A stretch of DNA of 7,911 nt. Source: Spirochaetales bacterium (GTDB lineage Bacteria; Spirochaetota; Spirochaetia; Sphaerochaetales; Sphaerochaetaceae). The stretch spans positions 1 to 7,911 of the forward strand of contig JALFRH010000162.1 of assembly GCA_022785155.1 (NCBI GenBank), written 5' to 3'. Position numbers and translations under genes: made by a program. Every line of letters starts with the position of its first letter. Position 1 is the first letter of the stretch. Under the pieces are notes generated by a model that was not told the origin of the DNA, made no database searches, and worked only from the letters and a program-made list of their open reading frames with translations. Below are positions 5,644-7,911 of this stretch, in pieces.

Positions 5644-7425
5644 TTAGAAGTTCAGCTTACGTAGCACCCTCTCAGCCACAGGAAGAGGAATCTTTGCACC
5701 CTTGGCCAACTCCTCCGGAGTCAGGGAAAGGATGGCCTCCACACTCTGATAAGTCTGCATGATCCTTTTGCTTCTTTCAGGCCCCACTCCATCAATGGAC
5801 TCCAAAAGCTTGAAGGAGGCGTCCTTACTACGCATTCTCTGGTTGAAGGATGTGGCGAATCTATGGCACTCGTCCCTTAAGGCTATTAGTACTCTCAGTC
5901 CCGGGTCGCTGTGATCCAATAAAAGGGATGTGTTGTCAGGAAAGACTATTTCTTCGTGTTTTTCGGCTAGCCCCACTACAGGAAAGGAAAGACCCAGTTC
6001 ATCCAAGGCTGCAATGGCTGCATTCACCTGCCCTATGCCACCGTCCACCATCAAGAGGTCAGGTAGCTGGGCCTTCTCGTCCCTTTGCCTTCTATATCTT
6101 CTGTACACAGCCTCATGGATAGACTGGAAGTCGTTGATTTCATTCTCCCCCAGCGTCTTCATGGAAAAGTGCCTGTACTCTTTGTTGGAAGGGTTTCCAT
6201 CCCGGAATACTATGAGGGAAGCCACAGTATATTTTCCTGAAAGCTGGGCTATATCGAAGCCCTCGATAAGTAATGGAAGGGTTTCGATATTCGTTATTTC
6301 CTTAAGTCTCTCCAGTGCAGGGGTGTTGTCGACGCTCTTTAGTCTCTTCTCCACATCCCTTGAAGCATTCTCTCCCGCCAATCTCAGTATCCTGAAGTGT
6401 TTTCCATCCTTAGGTATCTCCACGGAAAGAGGTTTCCCCAGTTCTTCTTTAAAGAACTTGGACAACAAGAGTGCATCTATATCATGGGAAACATAGAGTT
6501 CATGGGGAAGAGTATCGCCGTCGCTGTAGTATTGGATCAAGAAAGAGAGGAGAGTCTCCGTTTCATCTCCAAGGCACTCGGCCCTATACATGGCCTTACC
6601 TATAAGGCGGCCATTCCTGAACTGCATAATGGAGACTGTACAGAGATATGCCCTCATTTCTATGGCTGCATAATCCCTGCTGTCTTCGCTGCGGTCCATG
6701 TCATCCACCCCTTGGTTACTCTGCATAACCGAAAGGGCCTCCAATAGATCACGCTTTTTTGCAGCCGTCTCGAAATCAAGCTTCTTTGAGGCATCCAGCA
6801 TCTCTTTCTTCACTTTCCTTGAAAGAGAGGAGTCGTCTCCAGAAAGAAAGTCCCTGACTTCCTTTATATACTCCCCGTATTCTTCCTTATTTATGGCGCC
6901 GATGCAGGGCCCTGAGCATTTCTTCATATGGTAATAAAGGCAAGGAGTGGGCCTTTTCTTCAGGGCCCCCTGGCAGAGACGCAGAGGATAAGTATCCTCT
7001 ACGGTATCGAGGTACATATCAAGTCTCTTGCCGTCAGGATAGGGACCGAAGTACAAGCTGCCGTCTTTTATCACCCGTCTTGTCTTGAAGACTCTGGGAA
7101 AGTCTTCATTGGTTATCCTTATCAGAGGATAACTCTTTCCATCCTTAAGAAGGATATTGTAGTGGGGATTATATTTTTTTATGAGGTTGTTCTCCAAAAC
7201 AAGGGCCTCATACTCGTTTCCTGTTATTACATAGTCTATTGTTACGATCTTCTCCACCAAAGCCGCAGTCTTGGCGTTCCTATTGGGCAGGAAGTATGAG
7301 TTGACCCTTCTTTTAAGGTTCTTTGCCTTTCCCACATATATAACCACATACGAGGCGTCTTTCATTAGGTAACATCCAGGATTCTCTGGAAGAGCCCTGG
7401 CCTGATCTCTTGCACTTTCGCTCAT
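5644..7425 (-). CDS. uvrC: Excinuclease ABC subunit C (UvrC)
   Basis: UvrC makes both cuts beside a DNA lesion in nucleotide excision repair after loading by UvrA and UvrB. The 593 residues fit the family (about 600). Domains in order: GIY-YIG nuclease for the 3' cut (GCY at 17-19, IYVGKAKNLKRR at 29-40, Glu78 in LVLENN); a four-cysteine cluster, Cys151, Cys162, Cys170 and Cys174, matching the motif proposed to bind an iron-sulfur cluster; a UVR coiled segment at about 204-232 that contacts UvrB; an RNase H-like nuclease for the 5' cut with Asp391 (GFDIA), Asp461 (MVDGG) and His521 (RDECHRFA); and helix-hairpin-helix repeats at about 538-593 (IDGVGPERSKRIM, AKIPLPVAERVL). All catalytic residues are in place. 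The ribosome site before ATG 7425-7423 is weak, and UvrA and UvrB are not in the window. The gene is tail-to-tail with holA and head-to-head with the radical SAM gene. Confidence 0.98.
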   Translation of the reverse strand: MSESARDQARALPENPGCYLMKDASYVVIYVGKAKNLKRRVNSYFLPNRNAKTAALVEKIVTIDYVITGNEYEALVLENNLIKKYNPHYNILLKDGKSYPLIRITNEDFPRVFKTRRVIKDGSLYFGPYPDGKRLDMYLDTVEDTYPLRLCQGALKKRPTPCLYYHMKKCSGPCIGAINKEEYGEYIKEVRDFLSGDDSSLSRKVKKEMLDASKKLDFETAAKKRDLLEALSVMQSNQGVDDMDRSEDSRDYAAIEMRAYLCTVSIMQFRNGRLIGKAMYRAECLGDETETLLSFLIQYYSDGDTLPHELYVSHDIDALLLSKFFKEELGKPLSVEIPKDGKHFRILRLAGENASRDVEKRLKSVDNTPALERLKEITNIETLPLLIEGFDIAQLSGKYTVASLIVFRDGNPSNKEYRHFSMKTLGENEINDFQSIHEAVYRRYRRQRDEKAQLPDLLMVDGGIGQVNAAIAALDELGLSFPVVGLAEKHEEIVFPDNTSLLLDHSDPGLRVLIALRDECHRFATSFNQRMRSKDASFKLLESIDGVGPERSKRIMQTYQSVEAILSLTPEELAKGAKIPLPVAERVLRKLNF

Positions 7426-7474
7426 ATTGAAAGGATATATTCCCCTGAAAGAAAAGAAAAGCTACACTTGGAGC
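7426..7474. promoter_or_regulatory. 49-bp divergent intergenic region of uvrC and the radical SAM gene
   Basis: Both genes must be transcribed from in or near this gap. It contains GGA-TATAT-TCC (7433-7443), a 3-bp inverted repeat around the same TATAT centre seen upstream of the lexA-like gene, and an A/G-rich run (7446-7460). Weak -10-like sequences exist on the minus strand (TATATC, 7440-7435), but no good -35 partner was found for either direction. A short gap of this kind suggests overlapping or shared control. Confidence 0.35.
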
Positions 7475-7911
7475 ATGAATGCATTTCTCGATATCTTTTC
7501 TTCATTGCCCCTTGATGTGAGAAACTCCCTCTCATCCCTTTTCTCTTCCATCCATTTCACACAAAGCCAGAAGCTTGAAGCTGTAAAGGAAGAAGCCGAT
7601 CTTGTGCAATGGAAGGAGAAAAGCTTCTCCCTCCAATACAAAAAAGAGAGCGGAAACAAAGACGGCAGGGAGGGAGAGAGATACATTAAGGCATTGAGAA
7701 AATATATGAACGCCCTCAGAGAAAGCGAAACCGATTACTCTGATTTCCACCCGGAAATAAGGAAGAACCCCAAGATTAAGGCCCTTACAGAGGACCAGAA
7801 GCTGGTTCTTTCCCGCTGTCCCTGTCCTGTGGATGGTGAAAAGACCAGATGCTGCAAGCTTAGGACACTGGACGCAGTAATGCAGTGTGCATTCGGCTGC
7901 TCCTACTGCTC
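7475..7911 (+). CDS. Radical SAM protein, spore photoproduct lyase-like (partial, 5' part)
   Basis: The frame is open to the window edge (145 complete codons), so only the N-terminal part is seen. It ends in Cys138-Ala-Phe-Gly-Cys142-Ser-Tyr-Cys145, the CxxxCxxC motif that holds the [4Fe-4S] cluster of radical SAM enzymes, preceded by KLRTLDAVMQ, which resembles the segment before this motif in spore photoproduct lyase relatives. Such enzymes repair UV thymine dimers of spore DNA in Bacillus; homologues in non-spore-formers are less well understood. Four further cysteines precede the motif (115, 117, 126 and 127 in RCPCPVDGEKTRCC). The N-terminal 110 residues are charged and lack other known motifs. 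The start is ATG 7475; GGAG at 7470-7473 lies only 1 nt before it, so this start is uncertain. The neighbourhood (uvrC) suits a DNA-repair role, but the SPL assignment is family resemblance, not proof. Confidence 0.65.
   Translation, partial: MNAFLDIFSSLPLDVRNSLSSLFSSIHFTQSQKLEAVKEEADLVQWKEKSFSLQYKKESGNKDGREGERYIKALRKYMNALRESETDYSDFHPEIRKNPKIKALTEDQKLVLSRCPCPVDGEKTRCCKLRTLDAVMQCAFGCSYC

Noticed and set aside
5850..7299. Several + strand frames of 78 to 188 codons opposite uvrC
   Set aside because: They are shadows of a complete, well-conserved uvrC with all catalytic residues. None has its own motif or ribosome site.
7462..7750. Minus-strand frames opposite the radical SAM gene
   Set aside because: They show no motif and overlap a + strand frame that carries the CxxxCxxC cluster motif.

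Overview
This window looks like chromosomal DNA from a Gram-negative (diderm) bacterium, most likely a spirochaete close to the Sphaerochaetales. The diderm inference comes from the LPS-transport genes. The spirochaete guess is softer: it rests on the overall look of the UvrC, HolA and LexA-like proteins, on heavy AGA/AGG arginine and ATA isoleucine codon use, and on a spore-photoproduct-lyase-like radical SAM gene beside uvrC. No rRNA, tRNA, CRISPR array, insertion sequence or phage gene was seen.

Left part (1-3700): the 3' end of an upstream gene (probably lptC), then lptA, lptB and rpoN, tightly packed or overlapping on the + strand, then hpf and a rho-independent terminator. The order lptC-lptA-lptB-rpoN-hpf matches the E. 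coli cluster. Here it is interrupted between rpoN and hpf by about 600 bp. That gap holds a decayed minus-strand remnant of a YibE/F-type membrane protein gene (5'-truncated and frameshifted, its end overlapping rpoN), followed by an AT-rich stretch with candidate promoters for hpf. One of these has the -24/-12 layout of a sigma-54 promoter.

Right part (3701-7911): a genome-maintenance neighbourhood. After a roughly 260 bp gap with overlapping inverted repeats comes a LexA-family gene. It keeps its helix-turn-helix and catalytic serine but appears to have lost the Ala-Gly cleavage site and the catalytic lysine. It is translationally coupled (TAGTG) to holA, the DNA polymerase III delta subunit. 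holA runs tail-to-tail into uvrC, the excision nuclease subunit on the minus strand. Head-to-head with uvrC, across a 49 bp gap, starts a gene for a radical SAM protein resembling spore photoproduct lyase, cut off by the window end.

The most notable observations are the apparently non-cleavable LexA-like protein in a DNA-repair cluster, a short dyad-like motif shared by the lexA upstream region and the uvrC/photolyase gap, the YibE/F relic splitting a conserved operon, and the sigma-54-like site just before hpf and downstream of rpoN. None is proven by sequence reading alone.
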